DNA of 64,000 nucleotides. Source: Flavobacteriaceae bacterium. Lineage in GTDB: Bacteria > Bacteroidota > Bacteroidia > Flavobacteriales > Flavobacteriaceae. The notes beneath the pieces are model-generated. The model worked only from the letters and a program-made list of their open reading frames with translations, searched no databases and was not told the DNA's origin. Made by a program: the position numbers and the translations under genes. Below are positions 8,334 to 17,205 of the stretch, piece after piece. Numbering within the stretch: the stretch's first letter is position 1; the number at the start of each line of letters is the position of its first letter. Location of the stretch: the NCBI GenBank assembly GCA_013214065.1, contig JABSPK010000004.1, positions 339,643-403,642 on the forward strand, read 5' to 3'.

Positions 8334-10521
8334 AGATATTTTCACCGATTTTCTGGTAAAACACCTCGGGTTTAAAGGGTTTGGTAACCACGGCGTTACA
8401 CCCAGCGGCGTAGAACTCATCGAGACTGTCTTCCATGGAAATCGCGGTTAGGGCAATGATCGGAATGTCGGGATCGAACTTTCGGATTTGTTTGGTGGCT
8501 TCGGTACCACTGATGCCAGGCATATGGATATCCATTAAAATGGCGTCGTAGGTATTGGCTTTAGCGGCATCAATCGCCTCGTTACCGTTGTTGGCAATGT
8601 CGCAACTGATGTTTTTCTTGCTCAACATTTTCTTGGTAATGACTTGATTGATCTTGTTGTCCTCGACCACCAAAACATGAAGGCCTTCGAAGTCGAAATC
8701 CTCGACACTAAGTTCGAATGGGACTTCTTCCAAAGAGTTCTCCTCGACTTTCAGCCTGAGGTCGAAAAAGAAGGAACTACCCGTACCCAATTCACTTTTC
8801 AGGTGGATTTGACTGTCGAAAAGACCTAACAGGCTCTTCACTATGGTCAATCCGAGACCCGTACCCCCGTACTCCCGATTGATCTGGACGGAGCCTTGTT
8901 CGAAACTTTCGAAAATGTTCTTCTGCTGTTCTGCCGAAATACCGATACCGTTGTCCTTAACTTCGAAATACAGGTCGATTTCTTCCCCTTCGCGTTGTTT
9001 GACCTTGGTGATCACATCAACTTGCCCGTCCTTGGTGAATTTCAATGCATTTCCGACAAGGTTCATGAATATCTGCGAGATTTTCAAAGGGTCGCCGAGC
9101 AAATGCAACGGTATGTTGTTGTCGTAATCCAAAACGATTTTCGTATTGTTCTCATTCGCCGTTTGTTGCAAGGAATCGATAACATCGGTCAACACCTTCT
9201 TGAGTTTGAACTCGATGTTCAACGGTTCGAGTTTGTCGGCGTCGATCTTGTTGATCTGAAGAATGTCGTTAATGAAATTCAAAAGGTAGTCTCCTGAAAA
9301 TTTCAATGATTTCAGGTGTTCCTTTTGGTGTTCTGCCGGATTTTCGTCCAAGAGCAAATGGGTCAGTCCCGTTACCGCATACAAAGGGGTTCGAAGTTCG
9401 TGGGTCACTGTTGAAAGGAAATTCGTCTTGGCCTCCATCGCGGATACCGCTGCGTCACGCGCCGTTTCCAACTCACGGTTCTTGGTGTGCAAAAGGTCGT
9501 TGGTTTTTAACTTGATCTGGTTATTGCGATACAACGAGACAGCCAAAAGGGAGATGATGATCAAAAAGGCGGAGGTCAAGATCGAGGTGATCTCAGATCG
9601 GTTGGCCGATTGGCTCAACTTTTCATTTTCGGCCTCCAAATCAGCGATGATCTTGGTCTGTCGGGCTTGCAATATCTTTTCGGATGTTTTCTGTTCGGTC
9701 TTTGTCTTTTCAATGGTAAAAATGGAATCCCTGAATTTCGTGACCTCCTTGTTATAGAAGAGTGATTTTTCAAATTCGCCGGTTACCTCATAGGCTTGTG
9801 TCAAAAAGAGGTTGGCGTTCAAGGCTTCAAGGCGATAGTCGTGTTTGAGGGCGAGCTGAAGGGCCGCCTCCCCATGTTTGGTCGCTTGTTCCAGCTTCCC
9901 AGTCTTCTGGTTCAACTGCGCCAACCCAAGATTCGCCTTGGTCGCCAAATAAGCCCGTTCCAATTCATCCGAATTCACCAATAGGGCATTGAAATTGGTC
10001 GATGCTTCCTCGAACTTGTCGATGTTCAAATAGGCATTGCCTTCGGCCAAAAGGATGTTGTTCAATAAGTTTTTATCGTTGTTGATCAGTTTGACCTCTT
10101 CCAACATGTTGATCGCCTGGTAGTTGTTTCCTTCACGGTAGAGCAGGTTGGCCTCGATAAAACGGTGTACGGCATCCCCATAAGGATATTCGAGGTCTTT
10201 GAGTAAAACACCTGCACGATCCCAATAGAATTCGGTTTTTTCTTTGTCTTCACGCTCAAGGAAGAGCATGGCATACCGATGGTAGGTATCCAATAGGGCT
10301 TTGAGGTTTTCTTCCTTTTCGGCAAGATCCGCTGCTAATTTCAGCGACTCGAGGGCGGCTTCGAGATTGTCTTGATGTCCATACGCCAAGGCTTCCCTAA
10401 AGCGTGATTCGAAACTTTCGGTAGTGGTCGATTCTTGTGTATGGGCTACCCATGAAAACAGCAGGCAAAGCAGCAATGCCGCAAGACCTGGTATGCCCTT
10501 GAAGTTCGACCGTTCAAACAT
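8305..10521 (-). CDS. Hybrid histidine kinase with TPR sensor region and receiver domain
   Basis: 738 residues. A signal peptide (1-28) leads a periplasmic all-helical region of TPR-like repeats (about 40-260), then a coiled-coil linker, one membrane segment (about 311-330), a HisKA domain with phospho-acceptor His374 in TVTHELRTPL, a HATPase domain (VGNALKFT, DNGIGI, GGTGLGL) and a C-terminal receiver with Asp664 in LMDIHMPG and Lys714. The TPR sensor architecture is common in Bacteroidota hybrid kinases. Its ATG overlaps the TAA of the upstream GAPDH gene (TAATG), implying translational coupling. No output DNA-binding domain is fused, so a separate phosphotransfer partner is expected. The signal sensed is unknown. 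Confidence 0.9.
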   Translation of the reverse strand: MFERSNFKGIPGLAALLLCLLFSWVAHTQESTTTESFESRFREALAYGHQDNLEAALESLKLAADLAEKEENLKALLDTYHRYAMLFLEREDKEKTEFYWDRAGVLLKDLEYPYGDAVHRFIEANLLYREGNNYQAINMLEEVKLINNDKNLLNNILLAEGNAYLNIDKFEEASTNFNALLVNSDELERAYLATKANLGLAQLNQKTGKLEQATKHGEAALQLALKHDYRLEALNANLFLTQAYEVTGEFEKSLFYNKEVTKFRDSIFTIEKTKTEQKTSEKILQARQTKIIADLEAENEKLSQSANRSEITSILTSAFLIIISLLAVSLYRNNQIKLKTNDLLHTKNRELETARDAAVSAMEAKTNFLSTVTHELRTPLYAVTGLTHLLLDENPAEHQKEHLKSLKFSGDYLLNFINDILQINKIDADKLEPLNIEFKLKKVLTDVIDSLQQTANENNTKIVLDYDNNIPLHLLGDPLKISQIFMNLVGNALKFTKDGQVDVITKVKQREGEEIDLYFEVKDNGIGISAEQQKNIFESFEQGSVQINREYGGTGLGLTIVKSLLGLFDSQIHLKSELGTGSSFFFDLRLKVEENSLEEVPFELSVEDFDFEGLHVLVVEDNKINQVITKKMLSKKNISCDIANNGNEAIDAAKANTYDAILMDIHMPGISGTEATKQIRKFDPDIPIIALTAISMEDSLDEFYAAGCNAVVTKPFKPEVFYQKIGENIFKTKMGSNA

Positions 10522-11531
10522 TAAACGTAGTTCTTTTTGATAAGCAGTTTAATTACATCGATGATCCGTGAACAGTAGCCGGTCTCGTTATCGTACCAGC
10601 CGATGATTTTGATCATTTTTCCAATCACCGAAGTCATCTGAGAATCAAACGTACAAGAGTAACAACTATTGTTTATATCGATCGATACAATGGGGTCTTC
10701 GGTATAGAAAAGTACATTTTTTAGCTGATTTTCAGAAATATGCCTAAAAGTCTCGTTGATTTCTTGGATCGAGGTTTGTTTTTTGACATTGAACGTAATG
10801 TCGGTCAAGGACCCGTTTGGAACAGGTACACGAATACCGCATCCACCTATGACATCTGCCAAATCAGGGAAAATACGGGTTAGCGCTTTCGCTGCCCCTG
10901 TGGTGGTCGGAATAATCGACTGGCTTGCCGCACGTGCCCTTCGCAAATCGCGATGCGGGCGATCGTGCAAGCTTTGATCCGATGTGTACGAATGCACCGT
11001 GGTGATGTACGCTTGTTCGATGCCGCAAAGGTCTTGGATGACTTTGATCATCGGGGCGGCATTGTTCGTAGTGCAGGAGGCATTGGAAATGATGTGGTCA
11101 TCAGCCCCAAGGTCCCCTTCATTGACCCCATAAACGACCATTTTGATATCGGTTTCTATGGGAGGAACCGTTAAGATCACTTTTTTAGCCCCATTCTTCA
11201 AATGGAAGTCAAGTTCTTTGCGGGTTTTGAATTTACCGGTGGCCTCAATGACCAAATCCGTTGCGTATTTGCCCCATTCGATAAGTTTCGGATGGTGTTC
11301 GTTCAATACCGGGATCTCTCTTCCTTCATAGACCAAATGTCCATCTTGCCCTGCTATGGAGGCGCTATGGGGGCCATGTATGCTGTCATATTTGACCAAA
11401 TGGGCCAAGGTCTTGGCATCGCTAAGGTCATTGATCGCAACGACTTCCAATTCAGGATGGTTCTGGAGCAACCTAAAGAAAGTCCTACCGATCCTACCGA
11501 AACCGTTGATGCCGATGCGAATTTGGTTCAA
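10521..11531 (-). CDS. gap: Type I glyceraldehyde-3-phosphate dehydrogenase
   Basis: 336 residues. It catalyses oxidative phosphorylation of glyceraldehyde-3-phosphate (or the reverse) with a nicotinamide cofactor. The Rossmann motif INGFGRIGR is at 8-16. Asp35 in AINDL suggests NAD preference. The catalytic Cys153 lies in SNASCTTN and the partner His180 in TTVHSYT. The segment after the catalytic Cys reads NNAAP rather than the usual NCLAP, and HSYTSDQ replaces HAYTNDQ, so this is probably a divergent paralog rather than the main glycolytic enzyme; erythrose-4-phosphate dehydrogenase is an alternative. It lies 26 bases downstream of lipA and is translationally coupled to a histidine kinase gene. 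Confidence 0.87.
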   Translation of the reverse strand: MNQIRIGINGFGRIGRTFFRLLQNHPELEVVAINDLSDAKTLAHLVKYDSIHGPHSASIAGQDGHLVYEGREIPVLNEHHPKLIEWGKYATDLVIEATGKFKTRKELDFHLKNGAKKVILTVPPIETDIKMVVYGVNEGDLGADDHIISNASCTTNNAAPMIKVIQDLCGIEQAYITTVHSYTSDQSLHDRPHRDLRRARAASQSIIPTTTGAAKALTRIFPDLADVIGGCGIRVPVPNGSLTDITFNVKKQTSIQEINETFRHISENQLKNVLFYTEDPIVSIDINNSCYSCTFDSQMTSVIGKMIKIIGWYDNETGYCSRIIDVIKLLIKKNYV

Positions 11532-11557
11532 AAGAATGGGGTTTAAGGGTTATGGCA

Positions 11558-12433
11558 CTAGTGGATGTGCTTATGGGCTTTGTAAGAAGATCGGACCAAT
11601 GCCCCACTTTCTACATGACGGAAACCCATCTCCAAACCTATAGTCTCATACTTTTTGAACTGCTCGGGCAGTATGAAGTTTTTGACCGGAAGATGTTTTT
11701 TCGAGGGTTGTAGGTATTGGCCGATGGTGACCACGTCGACTTCGGCCTTTCTCAAATCCTCCATGGTCTGAAGCACTTCGGCTTCTTCTTCACCCAATCC
11801 TAGCATGATGCCCGATTTGGTGCGATTGGCGCCATTTTGTTTCAAGTAGCGCAATACCTCGAGACTGCGATCGTATTTGGCCTGGATGCGGACCTCACGT
11901 GTTAATCGCCTTACGGTTTCCATATTGTGTGAAATCACCTCGGGGGCTACGGCGATCAAACGATCTAAGTGTTTTTCAATACCTTGGAAATCCGGAATCA
12001 AGGTTTCCATGGTGGTTTCAGGGTTCATGCGGCGCACCGCTTTTACCGTTTCGGCCCAAATGATGGATCCCATGTCTTTAAGGTCGTCTCGATCCACCGA
12101 AGTAAGCACGGCATGTTTGATGCCCATGATCTTTATCGAGCGTGCCACTTTTTCCGGTTCTTCCCAATCCACACTTTCGGGTCTTCCTGTCTTGACCCCG
12201 CAAAAACCGCAAGAACGGGTGCAAATGTTCCCCAAAATCATAAAAGTAGCGGTACCTTCACCCCAGCATTCGCCCATATTGGGGCAACTACCAGAGGTGC
12301 AAATGGTGTGCAGGTCGTATTTCTCGACCAATCCCCTGAGTTGGGTGTATTTTTTACCCGTAGGAAGCTTGACACGAAGCCATTTCGGCTTGCCCTTCGG
12401 CGGATGCACATGTGTAGCGGTTGCTGTAGACAT
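11558..12433 (-). CDS. lipA: Lipoyl synthase
   Basis: 291-residue radical-SAM enzyme that inserts two sulfur atoms into octanoyl groups on the E2 and GcvH proteins. The auxiliary cluster cysteines are Cys45, Cys50 and Cys56 in [12 protein letters not shown], and the radical-SAM CxxxCxxC is Cys71, Cys75, Cys78 in CTRSCGFC. The C-terminal RSSY, which ligates the auxiliary cluster, is present. Length and all motifs are standard. A perfect TATATTTG box lies 19 bases upstream, so it probably has its own promoter inside the gene string. Confidence 0.96.
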   Translation of the reverse strand: MSTATATHVHPPKGKPKWLRVKLPTGKKYTQLRGLVEKYDLHTICTSGSCPNMGECWGEGTATFMILGNICTRSCGFCGVKTGRPESVDWEEPEKVARSIKIMGIKHAVLTSVDRDDLKDMGSIIWAETVKAVRRMNPETTMETLIPDFQGIEKHLDRLIAVAPEVISHNMETVRRLTREVRIQAKYDRSLEVLRYLKQNGANRTKSGIMLGLGEEEAEVLQTMEDLRKAEVDVVTIGQYLQPSKKHLPVKNFILPEQFKKYETIGLEMGFRHVESGALVRSSYKAHKHIH

Positions 12434-12451
12434 ACCTGGAATTTTGGACTA

Positions 12452-12459
12452 CAAATATA
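12452..12459 (-). promoter_or_regulatory. Candidate -7 box for lipA
   Basis: Read on the minus strand this is TATATTTG, a perfect TAnnTTTG, 19 bases before the lipA ATG. No TTTG at the usual -33 distance was seen. Confidence 0.45.
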
Positions 12460-12481
12460 CGAATTGATGGACGGAATCCGG

Positions 12482-13045
12482 CTATCGGTTGGCGATCACC
12501 TCGGCCAACAATTTTTTGGCCCGCAAGAGCTTTACTTTGATGTTGTTGATGGGTTCTCCGAGTTCATTGGCGATTTCGGCATAACTCATTTCGTTGAAAA
12601 AGCGCAAGTTGATGACTTTTTGGTAGGTTGGCTTTAGTTTTTTGATGTCTGCCAACAAGGTGGCCAAATTTTGTTCGATGATCAGATTATCCTCAGCCGT
12701 AGGGCTTTCATCCAAGACTTTATTGACTTCTTCGGCCTTTCCTTGATCGGCATCGGCCATGACGTTCCGTTTGCGTTTCCGGATGAGGTCTACATGGAGG
12801 TTCTTTGAAATAGTGATCAGCCAGGTTGCGAACTCATAGGACTCGTCGAAGGTGTCGATCTTGTCGAATGCTTTTGAAAAGGTCTGGATGGTGATATCCT
12901 CGGCATCGTTTTCATTCTTGGTCCGGATGAGCTGAAAGCCGTAGACATCGTTCCAAAAACGATCCAATAAGGCGCTGAACGCGATTTGGTTGCCCGTTTT
13001 TGCCTTGGCGACCATATCATTGACGTTTAACTCCGTTTTACTCAA
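12482..13045 (-). CDS. ECF-type RNA polymerase sigma factor
   Basis: Sigma-70 family protein of about 187 residues. Region 2 includes the NDAEDITIQTFSKAFDKI segment and the ATWLITISKNLHVDLIRKRKR helix. Region 4 is the helix-turn-helix LRFFNEMSYAEIANELGEP. The frame is open to an ATG at 13102, but that would overlap the upstream small membrane-protein gene by 34 bases. A TTG at 13045 gives the start MSKTELNVND, resembling relatives, and leaves a 23-base gap, so I prefer it. No anti-sigma gene adjoins it; the small Cys-rich membrane protein just upstream is a possible partner by position only. Confidence 0.85.
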   Translation of the reverse strand: MSKTELNVNDMVAKAKTGNQIAFSALLDRFWNDVYGFQLIRTKNENDAEDITIQTFSKAFDKIDTFDESYEFATWLITISKNLHVDLIRKRKRNVMADADQGKAEEVNKVLDESPTAEDNLIIEQNLATLLADIKKLKPTYQKVINLRFFNEMSYAEIANELGEPINNIKVKLLRAKKLLAEVIANR

Positions 13046-13068
13046 AAAAAGTGGTTTTGTCGTGAGGG

Positions 13069-13278
13069 TTAGGAGGGGTCGGTTACCATGTCTTTGCGAC
13101 AATCCTGTTCGCTCGGCAATTTACCGCAGTAGCCACAGGCTTCCCCGTCTTTATTCAGGTACGGATTTTGACTGGCACAAGTGCCTGCGAACTTCCCGTC
13201 CTTTTTCGACCAGATCTTGATGGCGATACCGGCGAAGGCCAGTGCTAGGAGTCCTATGGTCAAAAGTATCAATTTCAT
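13069..13278 (-). CDS. Small Cys-rich single-span membrane protein
   Basis: 69 residues from the ATG at 13278; an ATG at 13296 would add six residues. One membrane span lies near residues 3-21, followed by a basic patch (KIWSKKDGK) and a Cys-rich tail with GTCASQ, ACGYCGK and a final DC: four cysteines including one CxxC pair, reminiscent of a small metal- or redox-active knuckle. Similar short proteins are widespread in flavobacteria without an assigned function. It directly precedes an ECF sigma gene on the same strand. No function can be assigned. Confidence 0.7.
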   Translation of the reverse strand: MKLILLTIGLLALAFAGIAIKIWSKKDGKFAGTCASQNPYLNKDGEACGYCGKLPSEQDCRKDMVTDPS

Positions 13279-13350
13279 GCCTGAAAGTTTTTGCAAAGGT
13301 ACGAAATAGAACCACCCTGCATTCGCATTTAAGAGGACTTTATGCTTGGA

Positions 13351-14109
13351 TCAATAGGTAATATTGGCCACGATGTTTTGTACGGTGGGTGCTTCATTGC
13401 CACCTTCGGGCTCGATGGTGATATAACTGATGGCATCATCCGCATAGGGCAGGGCCAAGAGCTTTTCCTTATCATCGAATTGTTTGATAATGCCCAGGTT
13501 GACCATCTCCCCATTGACTTCGGCCCACATTTGGAAACATTGGTCCTCGGGCAATTGGGGTAAATGACTGACGTTGATATACGACAATTTTTTCACTGGA
13601 TTGATGTAGGCGACGGCCTTGAGTTCTTTCGCCTTTTGGTTCCCCATTACCGAAAACCGACGGGTGTTGGGGTTGTTCAAAACAATGTATTGGTTGCGAA
13701 GGTCTTCCAATTGCACCTTCATGTCCATCTCAAGGTTTTTGATCTTGTTGTTGACTATGGTGTTTTCTTGTTGAAGGGTCTTGTTCTGATTGTAGAAGAA
13801 GTAGGACGAACCTGCGAAAACACAGGCAACGATGCTAGCCGCGATGGCGTAGCGGTAAAATTTGAACCTGCTTTTTCGTTCTTGGCGGATGCTGGCCAGA
13901 ATACGCTCTTTGAGTCCCTCTGGGGCCTTTAGGGCATGTAGCTTGGCGAATGCTTCCAGATTTTCCTGCAATTCGTTGTAGGTCTTGCGGACTTCGGGAT
14001 ACATTGCGATATACCGTTCGACCTGAAGACTTTCTTCAGTCGACGTACTGCCTAAAAGGTATTTTTCGAGCAGATCGGATTCTAAGAACATTTTTATTTT
14101 TTCTTTCAT
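13351..14109 (-). CDS. RskA-like anti-sigma factor
   Basis: 252 residues. The N-terminal part (about 1-75: LESDLLEKYLLGSTS...EVRKTYNELQ) is a zinc-less anti-sigma domain. One membrane span lies near 86-106 (YAIAASIVACVFAG), followed by a coiled-coil segment and then a periplasmic RskA C-terminal domain (PEDQCFQMWAEVNGEMVNLG, AISYITIEPEGG). It would hold the cognate ECF sigma factor at the membrane until released, probably by proteolysis. Its ATG overlaps the TGA of the sigma gene (ATGA), the classic coupled sigma/anti-sigma arrangement. Confidence 0.88.
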   Translation of the reverse strand: MKEKIKMFLESDLLEKYLLGSTSTEESLQVERYIAMYPEVRKTYNELQENLEAFAKLHALKAPEGLKERILASIRQERKSRFKFYRYAIAASIVACVFAGSSYFFYNQNKTLQQENTIVNNKIKNLEMDMKVQLEDLRNQYIVLNNPNTRRFSVMGNQKAKELKAVAYINPVKKLSYINVSHLPQLPEDQCFQMWAEVNGEMVNLGIIKQFDDKEKLLALPYADDAISYITIEPEGGNEAPTVQNIVANITY

Positions 14110-14672
14110 TGCAATAGGCTCATTAAAATGATTTGGGCCAAAAAGGCACCATAAATCTTCCGTAATTCGCGCAATCCGATCTTGAGCCTTGATTTAATGG
14201 TACCCAGCGGAATATCAAGCTCTTCACTGGCTTCTTGCTGTGTCATCCCCTCGAAAAACAGGGCCTCAAGCACTAATTTGTACTTCGGCTCGATTTTATC
14301 AAGGTGCTCTTTGATATCCAAAAGCTCAGGGCGGATCGCTGAAACGCCTACATTATATACGTCAGAGGCATCGATTTGGATTTCCTTGTCGGTTTTTTTG
14401 CTTGCACTTCGCAATTTGTCGATGGCCGTATTTCGGGTAATCCGAAAAAGCCAGGTGAACAATTTGGCTTTGGACGCATCATAGGAATCGGCTTTTTTCC
14501 AGATTTTGACAAAGCTTTCCTGTACGACATCTTGGGCAAGATCCTCGTCTTTGACCACTTTGTAGGCCACACCGAAGAGCGTATCGGCATAATTGTCGTA
14601 GAGCAATGAAATGGCTTTTTCGTCGCGTTCAGCCAACAATTCGACAATATGTTTTTCAAGTAATGTGCTCAT
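14106..14672 (-). CDS. ECF-type sigma factor, partner of RskA-like anti-sigma
   Basis: 188 residues. Region 2 (DNYADTLFGVAYKVVKDEDL, DVVQESFVKIWKK, TWLFRITRNTAIDKLRS) and region 4 (LFFEGMTQQEASEELDIPLG followed by KSRLKIGLRELRK) are complete. The GTIKSRLK form of the recognition helix and an RskA-type partner place it near the SigK-like ECF groups. It heads a two-gene operon with the anti-sigma factor; autoregulation is likely by analogy. Target genes are not visible. Confidence 0.92.
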   Translation of the reverse strand: MSTLLEKHIVELLAERDEKAISLLYDNYADTLFGVAYKVVKDEDLAQDVVQESFVKIWKKADSYDASKAKLFTWLFRITRNTAIDKLRSASKKTDKEIQIDASDVYNVGVSAIRPELLDIKEHLDKIEPKYKLVLEALFFEGMTQQEASEELDIPLGTIKSRLKIGLRELRKIYGAFLAQIILMSLLQ

Positions 14673-14820
14673 GGAGAGGCCAATGGGTAAAATTGGGAAA
14701 ACCTTAAGAATCCAAACTTTTTGTTCGCTCGTATATAGATAAACGCTAAAGTATAAAAATGATTATTACCGCGGTGTTTCAAAAGAATTACAATAAGAGT
14801 TTGGTTAGTTTGGTTTGGTT

Positions 14821-14852
14821 TAACCCCGGGAAATCACTAGGTTCCCGGGGTT
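14821..14852 (-). terminator. Strong GC-rich hairpin at the end of murB
   Basis: TAACCCCGGGAA and TTCCCGGGGTTA are perfect 12-base reverse complements around an 8-base loop. The stem touches the murB stop codon. No long U tract follows on either strand (TTAAACC on the minus strand), so it may act as a 3' stabilising stem or a weak terminator rather than a classical intrinsic terminator. Confidence 0.65.
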
Positions 14853-15867
14853 AATTTATGATGTTCACTTCAGGCTCGATGTGTATTTTGAACCGGTCGT
14901 ACACAGAGTTTTTGATAGTTTGGGCCAATTCGTACAATTCCATTCCGGTGGCTTGGCCGTGATTGACCAACACCAAGGCCTGTTTGGCATGTACACCGGC
15001 ATCACCGAAACGTTTCCCTTTGAATCCGCATTGTTCGATCAGCCAACCGGCCGGTATTTTGAAGCGGTCGTTTTCCTGCGCATAATATGGGGCATCCGGA
15101 AATTTCTTATGGAAGTTTTCGAAGGTCTTTTTCGAAATCACGGGGTTCTTGAAAAAACTGCCACTATTTCCGATTTCCTTGGGATCGGGCAACTTCTCCT
15201 GACGGATTTTGATCACTGCCTCCGACACGTCTTTGATCGTTGGGTGCACAACGCCTTTTGCCGCCAATTCGCTTTCAATGGCTCCATAGAGCGTGTGGAT
15301 CTTATGGTCGGTTTTGCTCAGTCGTAATTTGACCGATGTAATGATATAGCGGTCTTTGGCCTTGTTCTTGAAAATCGAGTCGCGATAACCAAAAGCGCAT
15401 TCCTCTTTGGTGATTTCCTCGAGCTCATTGGTTTCAAGGTTCATAGCCTCGCAAGAAACGAAAACGTCCTGCAATTCGACCCCATAGGCCCCGATGTTCT
15501 GAATAGGCGCCGTTCCGACATTTCCAGGAATGAGTGAGAGGTTTTCCAATCCGCCATAATCCCGTTCCAACGTCCAGAGCACCAATTCATGCCAGTTCTC
15601 ACCTGCCATGGCCTTGATGATCACCGAATCGTCGGATTCCGAAACCTTATGGATTCCTTTGAGGTTGATAAAGAGGACCAAGGCATCGATATCCTTGGTC
15701 AGTAGCATATTGCTCCCACCGCTGATGATGAACCGGTTCGGATAGGCCGACAATTGCAAGATGCGTTGCAATTGCAACAGACCGGTGATTTCGACAAAGA
15801 AACGCGCCTTGACGTCCATGCCGAAGGTGTTATAGGGTTTGAGCGATATGTTTTCTTGGATGTTCAC
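14851..15867 (-). CDS. murB: UDP-N-acetylenolpyruvoylglucosamine reductase
   Basis: 338-residue FAD enzyme that reduces UDP-GlcNAc-enolpyruvate to UDP-MurNAc with NADPH, the second committed step of peptidoglycan synthesis. FAD-binding SGGSNMLL, IGAYGVEL, the YRDSIFK segment, the catalytic Ser in GNSGSFFKNPV and a terminal Glu (EPEV) are all present, the type I MurB layout. The start is GTG at 15867, sharing GTGA with the stop of the upstream aminotransferase gene, so the two are translationally coupled. Confidence 0.94.
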   Translation of the reverse strand: MNIQENISLKPYNTFGMDVKARFFVEITGLLQLQRILQLSAYPNRFIISGGSNMLLTKDIDALVLFINLKGIHKVSESDDSVIIKAMAGENWHELVLWTLERDYGGLENLSLIPGNVGTAPIQNIGAYGVELQDVFVSCEAMNLETNELEEITKEECAFGYRDSIFKNKAKDRYIITSVKLRLSKTDHKIHTLYGAIESELAAKGVVHPTIKDVSEAVIKIRQEKLPDPKEIGNSGSFFKNPVISKKTFENFHKKFPDAPYYAQENDRFKIPAGWLIEQCGFKGKRFGDAGVHAKQALVLVNHGQATGMELYELAQTIKNSVYDRFKIHIEPEVNIIN

Positions 15868-17057
15868 GCTGTGCGATAGGCTTGGAGACCGGTACGTAAG
15901 ATCTCGACGGCTTTCACCAGCGATTCCTTTTGGAGTACATAGGCGATCCTAATTTGGTTATTACCCATTCCCGGAGTGGCGTAAAAACCGGCTGCCGGGG
16001 CCACCATCACGGTCTGTCCATCAAGTTGGTACGACTCCAACAGCCATTGTGCGAAATCGTCCGCATCGGCAATCGGTAGTTCGACCACGCAATAAAAGGC
16101 GCCATTGGGTCTGGCGATCTTTACCTGTTCGATTTTCGCCAATTCTTGTAAGAGCAGGTCACGTCGTTCAACATATTCTTCAATGACCGCTTCGAAATAG
16201 GATTGTGGGGTTTCTAAAGCCGCTTCACCCGCGATTTGTGCCAATGTCGGCGGTGATAGCCTCGCTTGGGCGAATTTCAGGGCCGTAGCGATGACTTCTT
16301 TGTTTTTGCTGACCAAACATCCGATTCGAGCACCACACATGCTGTAACGCTTTGAGACCGAATCGACGACGATCGCATGTTGTTCGATTTCACGTTCCCG
16401 CAATATCGAATGGTGCCGCTTGCCGTCATAGGCGAATTCACGGTACACTTCGTCGGCAATCAAAAAAAGGTCATGCTGCTTCACCAATCGGACCAATTCC
16501 TTGATTTCCTCGTGGGTGTAGAGGTATCCGGTCGGATTACCGGGGTTACAGATCAAAATGGCTTTGGTCTTATCCGTAATGCGCTTTTCGAATTCGGATA
16601 TCGGGGGCAAAGCGAAGTTCCGATCGATCGAAGAGGCGATAGGTACGACATTGATCCCGTTGGCCGTTGCAAATCCGTTGTAATTGGCATAGAACGGTTC
16701 CGGTATGATGATTTCATCCCCGGGATCCAATACCGACCCCATGGCGAAGGTCAAGGCCTCCGAGCCGCCGGTAGTGACGATGATATCGTCGGCGTCCAAT
16801 TGGATATCGTGCTTGGCGTAATACCCTGAAATTTTACTTCGGTAGGTTTCCGATCCCTCGGTCTGGCTATAGGCCAATACCTCGATATCGGCATTTTTGA
16901 CTGCCTCTAAGGCCGCTCTCGGGGTCTTGATATCGGGTTGGCCGATGTTCAAATGGATGACTTCCACTCCCTTTTTTTTGGCAGCTTCGGCATAGGGCAC
17001 CAATTTCCGTATGGGTGAAGGGGGCATCAACGCCCCTTTTTTTGAAATCGCTGGCAT
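15864..17057 (-). CDS. Class I/II PLP-dependent aminotransferase (aspartate aminotransferase family)
   Basis: 397 residues. NPGNPTGYLYT, DEVYREF and the PLP Lys segment VDSVSKRYSMCGARIG mark a fold-type I aminotransferase of the AspC/Iβ kind, cytoplasmic, transferring amino groups between amino acids and 2-oxoacids. C-terminal GNNQIRIAYV carries the Arg that binds the substrate carboxylate. Exact substrate cannot be told; aspartate or an aromatic/branched amino acid is possible. It overlaps murB by four bases, which may reflect simple operon economy rather than a shared pathway. Confidence 0.88.
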   Translation of the reverse strand: MPAISKKGALMPPSPIRKLVPYAEAAKKKGVEVIHLNIGQPDIKTPRAALEAVKNADIEVLAYSQTEGSETYRSKISGYYAKHDIQLDADDIIVTTGGSEALTFAMGSVLDPGDEIIIPEPFYANYNGFATANGINVVPIASSIDRNFALPPISEFEKRITDKTKAILICNPGNPTGYLYTHEEIKELVRLVKQHDLFLIADEVYREFAYDGKRHHSILREREIEQHAIVVDSVSKRYSMCGARIGCLVSKNKEVIATALKFAQARLSPPTLAQIAGEAALETPQSYFEAVIEEYVERRDLLLQELAKIEQVKIARPNGAFYCVVELPIADADDFAQWLLESYQLDGQTVMVAPAAGFYATPGMGNNQIRIAYVLQKESLVKAVEILRTGLQAYRTA

Positions 17058-17205
17058 TACCGTTTATTTTCGACAAAAATGGTGAAACCTAGGAAGCAAA
17101 GCAATTATTGCCCGAGGATTTCGCAGTCTTCCCCTTTGAAAAGGCTGGTATAATTCATCCGTTTTTCGTAACTTTAAGACAGTCAATCAATTCTCTTTTA
17201 ACGGT

